Assembly (NCBI RefSeq): GCF_000243415.2
Contig: NZ_KI912270.1
Location: forward strand, 1,054,001-1,118,000
Length of the DNA stretch: 64,000 nt
Reading direction: 5' to 3'
Origin: Mycolicibacterium tusciae JS617
GTDB lineage: Bacteria; Actinomycetota; Actinomycetes; Mycobacteriales; Mycobacteriaceae
Position 1 is the stretch's first letter. The number at the start of each line of letters is the position of its first letter. The notes under the pieces were generated by a model, which had not been told where the DNA came from, made no database searches, and saw only the letters and a program-made list of their open reading frames with translations. Both the position numbers and the translations under genes were made by a program. Of the stretch, positions 18,706 to 27,020 are shown one piece after another.

Positions 18706-19616
18706 TCAGTAATCCCAGGTGGCGGGTACGCACCGGAAGACGTCGCCGTGGGTTGCCACGTGGCAGACGGACGGGAACGGAAGGTGGGTGGCCACCATCG
18801 CCTCGCCGGTCGCCGCCAGATCCCGCAAGAGTTGGATGCGGACGCGGGCGGACTCCTCGGGGTCGTGTTCGAAACCGTTGTGCCACTCGGGGTTATCGAA
18901 GCCCGGTGCGAATACGGAGTCGCCGGCGAATGTCAGCGCCTCGCCGCCGGATGCAAGGCGGACGATGCTGTGCCCAGGAGTGTGACCTCCGTTGCGGGTG
19001 ACGAGCACCCCCGGTGCGATCTCGTACTCCGTCTCGAACGTCTGAAGCTGGCCGCGGTACTCGGTCAGGAATCGCGAGGCGATCGACCGAAGCGCGTCCG
19101 GCACCGGAGCCGGCATGTCGGTGTGGGTGAAATCGGGCGCCTCCCAGAACTCCGCCTCACGAGTCGCGACATGGACGCGCAGATCGGGGCGCAGCCGTTC
19201 CTTCAGGCCCTGGGTGAGCAGCCCGCCTACGTGGTCCATGTGCAGGTGGTGAGCACCACGTCGGTCACGGCTGAGGGATCGATTCCGGCGGCCTCCAGTC
19301 GGTGGACCGTCTGACCAGCCTTGGGGAAGTCGGGGAACTCCACACCCAAACCCGCGTCGACGAGGATCGTCCGGCCGCCGCTGCGTACCACGACCACGTT
19401 CAGTGGCCAGTCGAGCACGTCCTTGGGCAGGAACATGTCGTTGAGCCAGTTGCCGTACTCGGTCGGGTCGGCGTTGGTCGCCATCGTTCTGGCGGTGATC
19501 GGCAGCACCCCGTCGCTGATCACGAGCACCTCGATGTCACCGACCTGGACTGCGTAGCGCGACGGAACCAACTCGTCGAGTCCTGTGCTACCGAGTGAAA
19601 TGCTGTCCACGCTCAT
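18706..19616 (-). pseudogene. metallo-beta-lactamase-fold hydrolase, frameshifted in the metal-binding motif
   Basis: An MBL-fold hydrolase gene starting at ATG 19616 after GGAGGAG. The first frame reads to DPSAVTDVVLT, then goes out of frame exactly at the HxHxDH zinc motif. Restoring one C at about 19248 (ACC CAC CTG instead of ACC ACC TG) gives VVLTHLHMDHVGG and joins the second half, which carries GGHTPGHS (third histidine), FAGDSVF and THLPFP. The intact product would be about 303 residues. As written no active site can form. Single-base loss in a CCC run also fits a sequencing error. Confidence 0.83.
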
Positions 19617-19950
19617 AATTTCTCCTCCAGAGGCTGTACCCGAAGACATGGTGAAGTGACCTGTCATTCCCGGGAACGCCCGCTCGAGTCAGGATTCATC
19701 CATCCCATCGAGCTCGAATCAATGGTGGTCAGCCTGGCACTGTGACCACGAGCTCGCGGTCACCTGTCACTGCGTGCTGCCCGTTGCCGAGATAGCTGAC
19801 TTGATGGCGGAGTACTGCCCGGGCAAGCTGCATCTAGCCATGGATGGTCTAGGGGTTTCGGCGTTGGTAGCAACTGCGCATTACGATTGGCGAGACCCAG
19901 GAATGTGACCGTCCGTTCCGATGGAGACGAGGCTCGCCGGGGGGTGAGGG
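19617..19950. other. 334-bp intergenic region
   Basis: No coding sequence I can support. It separates two divergent transcription units (the MBL-fold gene and the diguanylate cyclase), so both promoters should lie here. A GAGG-containing ribosome site precedes the cyclase GGGTGAGGG ATG. Confidence 0.4.
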
Positions 19951-21045
19951 ATGGCCGAAAAGGCTGAGCGGTGGTGGAACCAGCCGGATCAGTATGACTG
20001 GCTCAGCGCGTATCTGAGCGAGCGTGGACTGCAGATCATCTGGCAGCGCGCGATTTTCGGATTCACGGTGACGCTGGCCGCGCTGCCCATCGTGATGCTC
20101 TGGAGTCCGTTCGGACCAGACAATCCCGCGACCGTGGCGCTCGCCGTCGCTGCGGCCGTGTTCGCCGTCGCCGGTGCATCCCTTTGGTTGCTGCGTTGGC
20201 CCACGCGGCGACAGTCCGTCGTCTATTTGGTGATAGCCACCGCTGCGATTGCCGCTACGTGTCTGGTGCTGTCAAACCCGTACTCGGGCTTGATGGGGTG
20301 CGCGACCTTTGCCGTCATCGGTGGTTTCGCCGCCTACTTCCACACGATCGGCCACGTGGTCGCCAACCTCGCGGTGGCCACGGTGTGCTCGGCCATCCTG
20401 GCGTACCGACTGATCGCCACCACCGGAGACGTCGCGCTGACAATCGCAGCGTTGGTCACGATTGCGACGCTCAATGTCGGCGTGCCGTTTGGCATCGAGT
20501 CGTTGGTGCACACATTACGAACCGACCTACGGGGTTCTGATCGCGATGCGCTGACCGGACTACTGAATCGACGCTCGTTGTACAACTCGGTGTACGAGCT
20601 CATGATGCGCCATCAGGGCCCCTCAGACACTCACCTGGTGATGGCGATGATCGATCTCGACAACTTCAAACACCTCAACGACACCCAAGGGCACGCCGCG
20701 GGGGATCAGGCATTGGTCAGTGTTAGCGCGGCACTTCGCGAGAACTGCCGCTCCACCGCCGTGATCGGCAGGGTAGGAGGAGAGGAGTTTGTGGTCGCAG
20801 ATATCGATACCGTTCCCAACCCTGCCAGGATGGCCGAACGACTACGGCAGGCGATCGACAGAATCCCTGTCCCGGTGACGGCGAGCATCGGTACCGCGGG
20901 CGTCCCGCTCGAAACCGACTCAGCCACAGCCAGTCTCCAACTCATCGACGTAATGATCCGCACCACGGACGCGGCAATGTATGAGGCGAAGCGCGCGGGC
21001 GGAAATCGGGTGTGCCATTATTCGACGCTGGTGCCGCCGCAGTGA
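19951..21045 (+). CDS. membrane-bound diguanylate cyclase (GGDEF domain)
   Basis: A 364-residue protein. The N-terminal half holds six or more hydrophobic helices (about residues 30-185) of an uncharacterised sensor. The GGDEF domain covers about 195-355: DRDALTGLLNRRSLYN, MAMIDLDNFKHLNDTQGHAAGDQ and the signature RVGGEEFVV. The signature is GGEEF, which is compatible with cyclase activity, and the metal-binding Asp in MIDLDNFK is present. It should synthesise cyclic di-GMP at the membrane. No RxxD inhibitory site is visible before GGEEF, and there is no EAL domain. Confidence 0.9.
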   Translation: MAEKAERWWNQPDQYDWLSAYLSERGLQIIWQRAIFGFTVTLAALPIVMLWSPFGPDNPATVALAVAAAVFAVAGASLWLLRWPTRRQSVVYLVIATAAIAATCLVLSNPYSGLMGCATFAVIGGFAAYFHTIGHVVANLAVATVCSAILAYRLIATTGDVALTIAALVTIATLNVGVPFGIESLVHTLRTDLRGSDRDALTGLLNRRSLYNSVYELMMRHQGPSDTHLVMAMIDLDNFKHLNDTQGHAAGDQALVSVSAALRENCRSTAVIGRVGGEEFVVADIDTVPNPARMAERLRQAIDRIPVPVTASIGTAGVPLETDSATASLQLIDVMIRTTDAAMYEAKRAGGNRVCHYSTLVPPQ

Positions 21046-21056
21046 GTTGAATGCGT

Positions 21057-21635
21057 CTAGGCCGGCCAGCGGTCCAGCAGCTGCTCGTGCGCCCACACTG
21101 GCCAGCTGGGTGTGCCAATGATCGTTCCCGCCGTGAACTGTGCGACTATCCGGGGACCCTCGCGCCTCGAATTGTCGTAGACCGTTGCGGTGCGCGCGAT
21201 TCCGATTGCATCGGCCACTAATCGCCACAGTCGGCGATGCCGTTCTCGAATCTTGTCCTCGGGAACGTCGTGGCCGCCGTGGCGCACGCGCCGCTTCACG
21301 CGCTCGACAGCGAGGTCCTCGGGGATCAGCATCACGTGCAGCGCGATGGTGTAGCCCGCGTCGTGCGCGGCGCACATCAGGTCCAGCTTCGACGGGTGGG
21401 AGAAGACAGTCTCGGCGATGAACGACACACCGGCCTCGATCAGCTTGGCGCGGGTGTCCGCTGCGACCCGCGCCGCATCGTAGGCGTGTCCAAGCGGATC
21501 GTCGGGCCAACGCTGCTTTGCGATCTCGTCGGCGTTGACGACCACGCTGCGGGACAACAACGGCGCCAACGTGAACCCGATGAACGTCGACTTGCCTGCG
21601 CCGTTCGGGCCGACGACGAGGTCCAGACGCTTCAT
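21057..21635 (-). CDS. zeta-toxin-like P-loop kinase
   Basis: A 192-residue P-loop protein of the zeta toxin/AAA group. Walker A is VGPNGAGKSTF at the N-terminus, NADEIAKQRW follows, and the segment with AETVFSHPSKLDLM resembles the substrate-binding part of zeta toxins. RVKRRVRHGGHDVPEDKIRERHRRLW carries the basic residues expected near the phosphates. Zeta toxins phosphorylate UDP-N-acetylglucosamine or related sugars and block wall synthesis. The gene lies 22 bp downstream of a ParD-like antitoxin gene under shared control, which supports a toxin role. A non-toxin kinase is the alternative. Confidence 0.78.
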   Translation of the reverse strand: MKRLDLVVGPNGAGKSTFIGFTLAPLLSRSVVVNADEIAKQRWPDDPLGHAYDAARVAADTRAKLIEAGVSFIAETVFSHPSKLDLMCAAHDAGYTIALHVMLIPEDLAVERVKRRVRHGGHDVPEDKIRERHRRLWRLVADAIGIARTATVYDNSRREGPRIVAQFTAGTIIGTPSWPVWAHEQLLDRWPA

Positions 21636-21657
21636 CGGCGGCCCGCGAAGTCACGAA

Positions 21658-22047
21658 TCATTCGTCGACGTGGATCACCGCGGATGTGCCGTCGGGCCTG
21701 AACTCGACGATCTCGCCGTTGTCATCGAGCGCCACCGTCGTGATGCCATGGGCTGAGAGTGCGTCACCGTAATTGGCGGCGGCCAGGGACTCCTCGATGG
21801 CGGCCGAGATCTCTGCGTTGAACACCAGTCCCTCGTCCTCGGACAGATCGTCGGTGTCCAGACGGCCGGCCAGCGCGGCCTCGATACGGCGACGCGAGGC
21901 CGTTTGATGGCTCGACACTGCCCGGCCCACCCGGGCCCAATGGTCGAGTTGTTGCTTAGCCGACCGACTCTGACGAGCCCCTTCGGTGGCGGCGCTGTCC
22001 ATCAGGTCGGCGGCGACCCGGGTGACGCGATCGGCGACGTTCGTCAT
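21658..22047 (-). CDS. ParD-like antitoxin (PF11903-like)
   Basis: A 129-residue protein. The N-terminus VADRVTRVAADLMDSAATEGARQSRSAKQQLDHWARVG fits the ParD-like ribbon-helix-helix antitoxins that pair with P-loop toxins. The C-terminal part has a run of acidic residues (DLSEDEG) and ends GTSAVIHVDE, likely the toxin-binding segment. The ATG at 22045-22047 follows AAAGGAG. Two identical-spaced palindromes lie immediately upstream (22063-22098), suggesting autoregulation. Confidence 0.72.
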   Translation of the reverse strand: MTNVADRVTRVAADLMDSAATEGARQSRSAKQQLDHWARVGRAVSSHQTASRRRIEAALAGRLDTDDLSEDEGLVFNAEISAAIEESLAAANYGDALSAHGITTVALDDNGEIVEFRPDGTSAVIHVDE

Positions 22048-22062
22048 TTCCGCAACTCCTTT

Positions 22063-22098
22063 GTAGCAGGATGCTACGTGATGTAGCAATATGCTACA
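22063..22098. promoter_or_regulatory. twin palindromic operators of the toxin-antitoxin operon
   Basis: Two dyads with the same arms: GTAGCA-GGA-TGCTAC at 22063-22077 and TGTAGCA-ATA-TGCTACA at 22082-22098. Their centres are exactly 20 bp apart, about two helical turns, so dimers on one DNA face could bind cooperatively. They start 16 bp upstream of the antitoxin ATG, so they overlap the promoter and leader. Autorepression by the ParD-like protein is the natural reading. Confidence 0.72.
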
Positions 22099-22230
22099 CC
22101 CCGGTGGCGTAGAAGTGCCTGTCCCCGCTGACAATCTGGCGCTGTTGGCGTCGTGGGCCAGCCAGGAGACCTTAGAGACCGAGCCTCATGCCCCCAGCCC
22201 GGATAACCCCGCCGTATTCGGCTTGATCGT

Positions 22231-22893
22231 GTCGGAATCCGTGCCGGTGAGCTCAACGTGATCTGCCTCGGCGCCGACGTGCAGGCGTGGACCGATGCTG
22301 ACACCCCGGTGGTCGGTGAGGCGGGCGAACTCGTCATCACCCAGCCGATGCCGTCGATGCCGGTGTTCTTCTGGAACGACGCCGACGGCAGCCGCTACCG
22401 GAAGGCGTATTTCTCCAAGTACCAGGGGATCTGGTGTCACGGCGACTGGATCACCATCACCGACCGGGATTCGGTTGTCGTGCACGGCCGTTCGGATGCC
22501 ACCCTGAATCGGATGGGGGTTCGGATGGGCAGCGCCGAGATCTACAACGCGGTCGAGTCTCTTGTCGAGGTACAGGACTGCCTGGTGATCGGCGTCGAGA
22601 AGGACGACGGCGGGTACTGGATGCCGCTGTTCGTCCACCTCGCCGGAGACGCCGAACTGGACGACGAACTTCGCGAGAAGATCACCGTTGCCATCCGTAA
22701 GGGCGCATCGCCCCGCCATGTCCCCGACGACATCCTGGACGTGCCTGGCATTCCCCGCACCATGACGGGCAAGCGGCTGGAGATCCCGATCAAGCGAATC
22801 CTGTTGGGCGCCAAACCCGCCGATGTGGTATCGGCGAGTGCCGTCGACAAGCCCGACCTGCTCGCTGTGTTCGCGGAGCACGCCCGGGCGTGA
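22231..22893 (+). pseudogene. acetoacetyl-CoA synthetase, 5'-truncated remnant
   Basis: The C-terminal about 220 residues of an acetoacetyl-CoA synthetase. From VGIRAGELNVICLGADVQAW it continues through ELVITQPMPSMPVFFWND, GIWCHGDWITITD, GRSDATLNRMGVRMGSAEIY and [19 protein letters not shown], all typical of the family. The N-terminal about 430 residues, with the acyl- and ATP-binding core, are absent; the frame is closed by TAA at 22204. The truncation point abuts the toxin-antitoxin module. A GTG at 22258 could initiate a 211-residue fragment that would lack ligase activity. Its stop overlaps the nhaA start (GTGA), so transcription through it may still serve nhaA. Confidence 0.82.
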
Positions 22894-24749
22894 GCGCCGA
22901 CGCGGGAGAGGAGAACGCAGGCGGCTTCCCGCGCATCGTCGCGATGCTGCCCACCCGCTTCAGCCGAGATCCGAAGGCGAAGAGCGGCACCGAAAATTCT
23001 GCCGCATGCCTGCTGCTGCTGGCGACGGTCATCGCGATCCTGTGGGCGAATTCGCCGTGGTCCGAGAGCTATTGGACGCTGCTGGACACACATGTCGGTT
23101 TCAGCTTCGGCGATACGCATTTCGAGCTGACGGTCAAACACCTCATCAACGACGGCCTGATGACGTTCTTCTTCTTCGTCGTCGGCCTCGAGGTGATGGC
23201 GGAGTTCACGATCGGCGAGCTGACCGACAGGGCACGTGCGGCGGTTCCCGTGCTCGCGGCGATTGCCGGCCTCGCGGTGCCCGCGCTGATCTTCCTTCTG
23301 ATCAATTCGTCGGGAGAGAACGCGAGCGCATGGGGTGTGGTGATATCGACCGACACCGCCTTCCTGATCGGCGCGCTGGCCATCATCAACCCGAAATTCC
23401 CTGCGCGGCTGCGGCTTTTCCTGCTCACGCTGGCTGTCGTCGACGATATCGGCGCGCTGTCGGTCATCGCGCTGTTCTACTCCGACACGATCCGGCTCGG
23501 CCCGCTGCTGGTCGCCGCTGTGCTGATCGCGGGGATCGCGCTCGTGCGCTACCTGCCCGCAGGCCGCGGTCCCGCGTACGCCGTGATCGGGTTGGCGCTG
23601 TGGGTGGCGCTGTACATGGGCGGCGTGCATCCGACGCTTGCGGGCGTGGCGATCGCGCTGCTGATCCCGGTGTTCACACCGGAGCGCAGGCAGGTCGAAG
23701 AGACCGTTGACCTGATTCGTGCCTTCCGCCAGTCGCCGAACTCCGAGTACGCACGCGCAGCGAGCCGCGGCCTGCGGGAGTCGATTTCGATCAACGAACG
23801 GTTGCAGACCCAGTTCGGCCCCTACGTGTCGTTCCTAGTCCTGCCCCTGTTCGCGTTGGTCAACGCCGGTGTCAGACTGACCGCCGAGACGATGTCGGCG
23901 GCGATGCGGTCGCCGTTGACATGGGGCATCGTCGCCGGCCTCGTGCTCGGAAAGCTGATCGGCATCACCGCGGCGACGTGGCTGGTTGCCCGGGTCCGCT
24001 GGGGCCAGCTGGCACCCGGCCTGACGCTGCGTCGGATCGCAGGTGGCGCGGCGCTGTCCGGAATCGGCTTCACCATCTCGCTTTTCATCATCGACATCGC
24101 GATCGACGATCCGTTGCACCAGGACGAGGCGCGGGTCGGCGTGCTGGTCGCGTCGCTGCTGGCGTTCCTGCTCGGCTGGGCCATCTTCAAGCTCACCGAC
24201 CGACTCAGCCCGCCGGAGGCGGTCGGGATGAAGCTGGTTCGGCAAGTCGACCCAGACCGCGACCATGTCCGCGGCCCCGCCGATGCTCCGCTGACACTTG
24301 TCGAGTACGGCGATTTCGAGTGCCCGTTCTGCAGTCGCGCGACCGGGTCGATCGATCAGGTGCGCAAACACTTCGGTGATGAACTGCGTTACGTGTGGCG
24401 ACACCTGCCGCTGGAGCGGGTCCACCCGCGTGCCTTCGACGCGGCACGGGCCAGCGAGGCCGCAGCGCTGCAGGGCAAGTTCTGGGAACTCGCGCGCGAG
24501 ATGTTCGCTCACCCCGATGATCTCGAGTGGTCCGATATCTACCGTTACGCCGTCGCGGCGGGCATTGACATCGAACAGTTCGACAAGGACGTGCGCGTAC
24601 ACGCGTCGAAGGTGTTGCACCGCGTGCAGGACGACGCGCAAGACGCCGAGGTTATGGACCTCAACTCGACGCCGACGTTCTTCGTCAACGGCAACCGGCA
24701 CAAGGGGCCGTGGGATGCCGCCAATTTGATCCGCGCGCTGGAGGCATAG
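22890..24749 (+). CDS. nhaA: Na+/H+ antiporter NhaA fused to a DsbA-like thioredoxin domain
   Basis: A 619-residue fusion. Residues about 30-435 are Nha[21 protein letters not shown], the ion-binding aspartate pair in [17 protein letters not shown], and [16 protein letters not shown]. After a short linker, residues about 445-619 form a DsbA/thioredoxin fold with a CPFC active site ([15 protein letters not shown]) and the cis-proline strand [10 protein letters not shown]. The fusion is known in actinobacterial NhaA proteins. The antiporter uses the proton gradient to export Na+; the thiol domain may be a redox sensor or an oxidase on one face of the membrane. Starts at GTG 22890, overlapping the stop of the acetoacetyl-CoA synthetase remnant. 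Confidence 0.9.
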   Translation: MSADAGEENAGGFPRIVAMLPTRFSRDPKAKSGTENSAACLLLLATVIAILWANSPWSESYWTLLDTHVGFSFGDTHFELTVKHLINDGLMTFFFFVVGLEVMAEFTIGELTDRARAAVPVLAAIAGLAVPALIFLLINSSGENASAWGVVISTDTAFLIGALAIINPKFPARLRLFLLTLAVVDDIGALSVIALFYSDTIRLGPLLVAAVLIAGIALVRYLPAGRGPAYAVIGLALWVALYMGGVHPTLAGVAIALLIPVFTPERRQVEETVDLIRAFRQSPNSEYARAASRGLRESISINERLQTQFGPYVSFLVLPLFALVNAGVRLTAETMSAAMRSPLTWGIVAGLVLGKLIGITAATWLVARVRWGQLAPGLTLRRIAGGAALSGIGFTISLFIIDIAIDDPLHQDEARVGVLVASLLAFLLGWAIFKLTDRLSPPEAVGMKLVRQVDPDRDHVRGPADAPLTLVEYGDFECPFCSRATGSIDQVRKHFGDELRYVWRHLPLERVHPRAFDAARASEAAALQGKFWELAREMFAHPDDLEWSDIYRYAVAAGIDIEQFDKDVRVHASKVLHRVQDDAQDAEVMDLNSTPTFFVNGNRHKGPWDAANLIRALEA

Positions 24750-24752
24750 CCC

Positions 24753-25709
24753 TCAACTCCACAGTGTCACATGCACTTTAGGTCGGAACCGGGTCACGCC
24801 GACACCAGTCCCGCGCAACATCGCCTGCGTGCACCGCGGTGTGGTGATGAACCGGACGAGCTCCGAGACCGCCGGCTGACGTGCCGATGGGCTCAGCGTC
24901 ATCGCCGACCATTCGCCTGGCGCCTGAAGGCCCGGACCCTTGACGTGGATCACCCGTCCGGCCGAGAGATCCTTACCGACCGAGAAGCCGATCGCCAGTG
25001 TGACGCCGCCGACCCGGCGTACCTCCTCGAGGGCCGCGGCATCGCTCTGGAAGATTCGCTGCGCTGACTCCGGGATCGCCAAACGGCTGAGCATCGTGGC
25101 GATTTCGCCGTCCGAGCTGCCCGCCGACGGACCCAGCATCCATTTCTGCTCACGCAGCAGCGCCGGCGTCGGCGTCTGCGTGGCGAGCGGGCTGTCGGGG
25201 GCTGACACGGTGATGATCTGGTACTTCAGGAAAGGCCGCACGACGACGGCTCCGGATGTGTCGTTGGTGCTCGGTCCGAGGGCGATATCGATGGCCCGAG
25301 AACGGATCAGCTCGCTGAATCGCCCCGTGGGATGGACAGACAGCTCCACCGACAAATCGTCGGCGCGCGAGGAGAACAGCTCGATCACACCGGGCGCGGC
25401 GTGCTCCGCGAACGCACTCGACGCAGCAATCCGCAGCAACCGGCGTCCGTGCGCAGCCTCGGTCACCTCGATCGCGGTCTGCTGCTGAAGGCCGAGTATC
25501 TCCACGGCCCGGCTTGCCAGCCGCAGCCCACCCGGCGTGAACGCAAGTCCGGCCGCCGTCTTGGCGAACAACTGGTCGTCGAGCTCCTTGCGCAATTGCG
25601 CCAAGTGCATCGAGATTCCGGCATCTGACATGCCGAGTTCCTCGGCCGCGGCGCGCACAGAGCCGTGCCGTACCACGGCCGAAAAGGCCCGGAGCTGAGC
25701 CGGTGTCAC
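24753..25709 (-). CDS. LysR-type regulator, copy 1 of the cox region
   Basis: A 318-residue LysR regulator. The helix-turn-helix is at residues 5-60 (LRAFSAVVRHGSVRAAAEEL, then GISMHLAQLRKEL), the effector domain about 90-300. It is very similar to the second LysR at 28265-29227 and nearly identical over 300 residues to a truncated third copy. Its GTG start is only 23 bp from the divergent xdhC GTG at 25733, leaving no room for two separate promoters between them. The C-terminal end GVTRFRPKVHVTLWS is shared with the second copy. Likely senses CO or the cofactor state, by analogy with CutR, the LysR activator of mycobacterial CO dehydrogenase genes. Confidence 0.87.
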   Translation of the reverse strand: MTPAQLRAFSAVVRHGSVRAAAEELGMSDAGISMHLAQLRKELDDQLFAKTAAGLAFTPGGLRLASRAVEILGLQQQTAIEVTEAAHGRRLLRIAASSAFAEHAAPGVIELFSSRADDLSVELSVHPTGRFSELIRSRAIDIALGPSTNDTSGAVVVRPFLKYQIITVSAPDSPLATQTPTPALLREQKWMLGPSAGSSDGEIATMLSRLAIPESAQRIFQSDAAALEEVRRVGGVTLAIGFSVGKDLSAGRVIHVKGPGLQAPGEWSAMTLSPSARQPAVSELVRFITTPRCTQAMLRGTGVGVTRFRPKVHVTLWS

Positions 25710-26146
25710 GAGTTGAGCCTACTTTGGGTTCTGTGCGCGAAGTCTTGACCGAGCTGCTGGCCGTCTGGGAAGCGGGTGAAACCGCTGGTGTCGGCACCGT
25801 TGTGCGTACCTTCCGATCGGCGCCGCGGCCTGCCGGAGCGTCGATGGTGGTGGCGCCGGACGGCCAGGTCAGTGGGTCGGTTTCGGGCGGGTGCGTCGAG
25901 GGTGCGGTGTACGAGCTCGCGAATGACGTTGTGCGCGAGGGAACGCCCCGGTTGGAACGTTACGGCATCAGCGATGACGATGCGTTCGCCGTTGGACTGA
26001 CCTGCGGCGGCATCCTCGACGTCTTCGTCGAGCCGGTGTCGCAGCGCACGTTCCCCGAGTTGGCCGATGTCGCCGACGACATCGCCGCCCACCGGCCGGT
26101 CGCGGTCGCAACAGTGATCACGCATGTCGATCCCGCGTGGGTGGGA
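24846..26146. repeat. 1,301-bp segmental repeat, original copy
   Basis: This stretch, covering most of LysR copy 1 and the first 138 codons of xdhC copy 1, recurs in the same orientation at 39245-40545 (offset 14,399 bp). The only difference I found on reading is C at 25457 versus T at 39856, which changes Ala to Thr in LysR. This is regarded as the source because both genes are intact here. Confidence 0.93.
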
Positions 26147-26872
26147 CGCAGGCTGGTGGTCGGACCGGGTTCGGCGCACGGGTCGCTCGGGTCGGCGCGC
26201 GCAGACGCGGCGGTCGCCGACGACGCCGCGGGCCTGCTGGCCGCAGGCCGAAGCGAGGTGCTCACCTACGGCCCCGACGGGCAACGTCGCGGCGCGGGTA
26301 TGGAGGTGTTCGTCGCCGGCTATGCGCCTCGGCCACGGATGCTCGTGTTCGGCGCGATCGAATTCGCCGCCGCGGTGACGCGCCAGGGCTCGCTGCTCGG
26401 CTACCGGGTCACCGTGTGCGACGCGCGCTCGGTGTTCGCTACGCAGGCCCGGTTCCCGACCGCAGACGAGGTCGTCGTTGAATGGCCCAACCGCTACCTT
26501 GCGGCGCTGCACGAGGCAGGCGGGATCGATGCCCGCACGGTGATCTGCGTGCTGACCCACGACCCCAAGTTCGACGTGCCACTCCTCGAGGTGGCGTTGC
26601 GGCTGCCCGAGATCGGTTATCTGGGCGCGATGGGCTCGCGGCGCACGCACGAGGACCGGCCGGCGCGGCTGCGGGAAGCGGGCTTGACTGAAGCTGAACT
26701 CGACCGGCTGCACAGCCCGATCGGGCTGGACCTCGGCGCCCGCACCCCGCAGGAGACCGCTGTGTCGATAGCCGCCGAGATCATCGCCCGCAGGTGGGGC
26801 GGCATGGGGGGCCCGCTGAGCGACACCAATGGCCGGATCCACCACGAGACCGGCGGGTTAAGCGATCACTGA
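25733..26872 (+). CDS. XdhC/CoxI-type molybdenum hydroxylase maturation factor, copy 1
   Basis: A 379-residue XdhC-family protein, which loads or modifies the Mo cofactor before insertion into the hydroxylase. The N-terminal XdhC/CoxI domain has VVRTFRSAPRPAGASMVV and SGSVSGGCVEGAVYELA; the C-terminal Rossmann-like domain contains RPRMLVFGAIEFAAAV and GYLGAMGSRRTHEDR, with IGLDLGARTPQETAVSIAAEI near the end. The GTG at 25733 aligns with the start of copy 2; an in-frame GTG at 25703 would overlap the divergent LysR start. If 25733 is right the mRNA may be leaderless, as no ribosome site is obvious. About 75-80 percent alike to copy 2 by eye. Confidence 0.85.
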   Translation: MREVLTELLAVWEAGETAGVGTVVRTFRSAPRPAGASMVVAPDGQVSGSVSGGCVEGAVYELANDVVREGTPRLERYGISDDDAFAVGLTCGGILDVFVEPVSQRTFPELADVADDIAAHRPVAVATVITHVDPAWVGRRLVVGPGSAHGSLGSARADAAVADDAAGLLAAGRSEVLTYGPDGQRRGAGMEVFVAGYAPRPRMLVFGAIEFAAAVTRQGSLLGYRVTVCDARSVFATQARFPTADEVVVEWPNRYLAALHEAGGIDARTVICVLTHDPKFDVPLLEVALRLPEIGYLGAMGSRRTHEDRPARLREAGLTEAELDRLHSPIGLDLGARTPQETAVSIAAEIIARRWGGMGGPLSDTNGRIHHETGGLSDH

Positions 26873-26943
26873 ACTCGACATTGACGGACACGCCGCGCCA
26901 GCTGAGACTGTGCGCACAGCCCAACGATGTGAGGTCAGTCACA
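26858..26943 (+). promoter_or_regulatory. cox regulatory cassette A (dyad, promoter, second dyad)
   Basis: First of three cassettes with the same layout. An imperfect TTAAG/CTGAA dyad at 26858-26873, 7 bp, TTGACG at 26881-26886, 17 bp, GAGACT at 26904-26909, and then TGTGA-GGTCAG-TCACA at 26928-26943, touching the ATG at 26943. It overlaps the xdhC copy 1 stop. It would drive the coxM remnant and moaA. Confidence 0.7.
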
Positions 26944-27020
26944 TGCATGCACCAGGACTTTTTGAGGTCGAACGTGCCACGAGGTTCCTTCGACGGGTGC
27001 TGGAGATCGTGCTCGTATGA
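26943..27020 (+). pseudogene. coxM 5' remnant (25 codons) in front of moaA
   Basis: An ATG-initiated 25-codon frame beginning MHAPGLFEVERATRF, alignable with the start of the intact coxM, MQVPGPFEYERATSV, and preceded by the same regulatory cassette. After 13 codons similarity ends. Its stop TGA overlaps the moaA ATG (ATGA), so it may now serve as a translated leader coupled to moaA. It is a scar of an earlier lysR-xdhC-coxM duplication. Confidence 0.75.

Noticed and set aside
22091..22261. 56-codon frame MLHPGGVEVPVPADNL... between the operators and the synthetase remnant
   Set aside because: Starts inside the operator, no ribosome site, no recognisable family; probably chance or degraded sequence.
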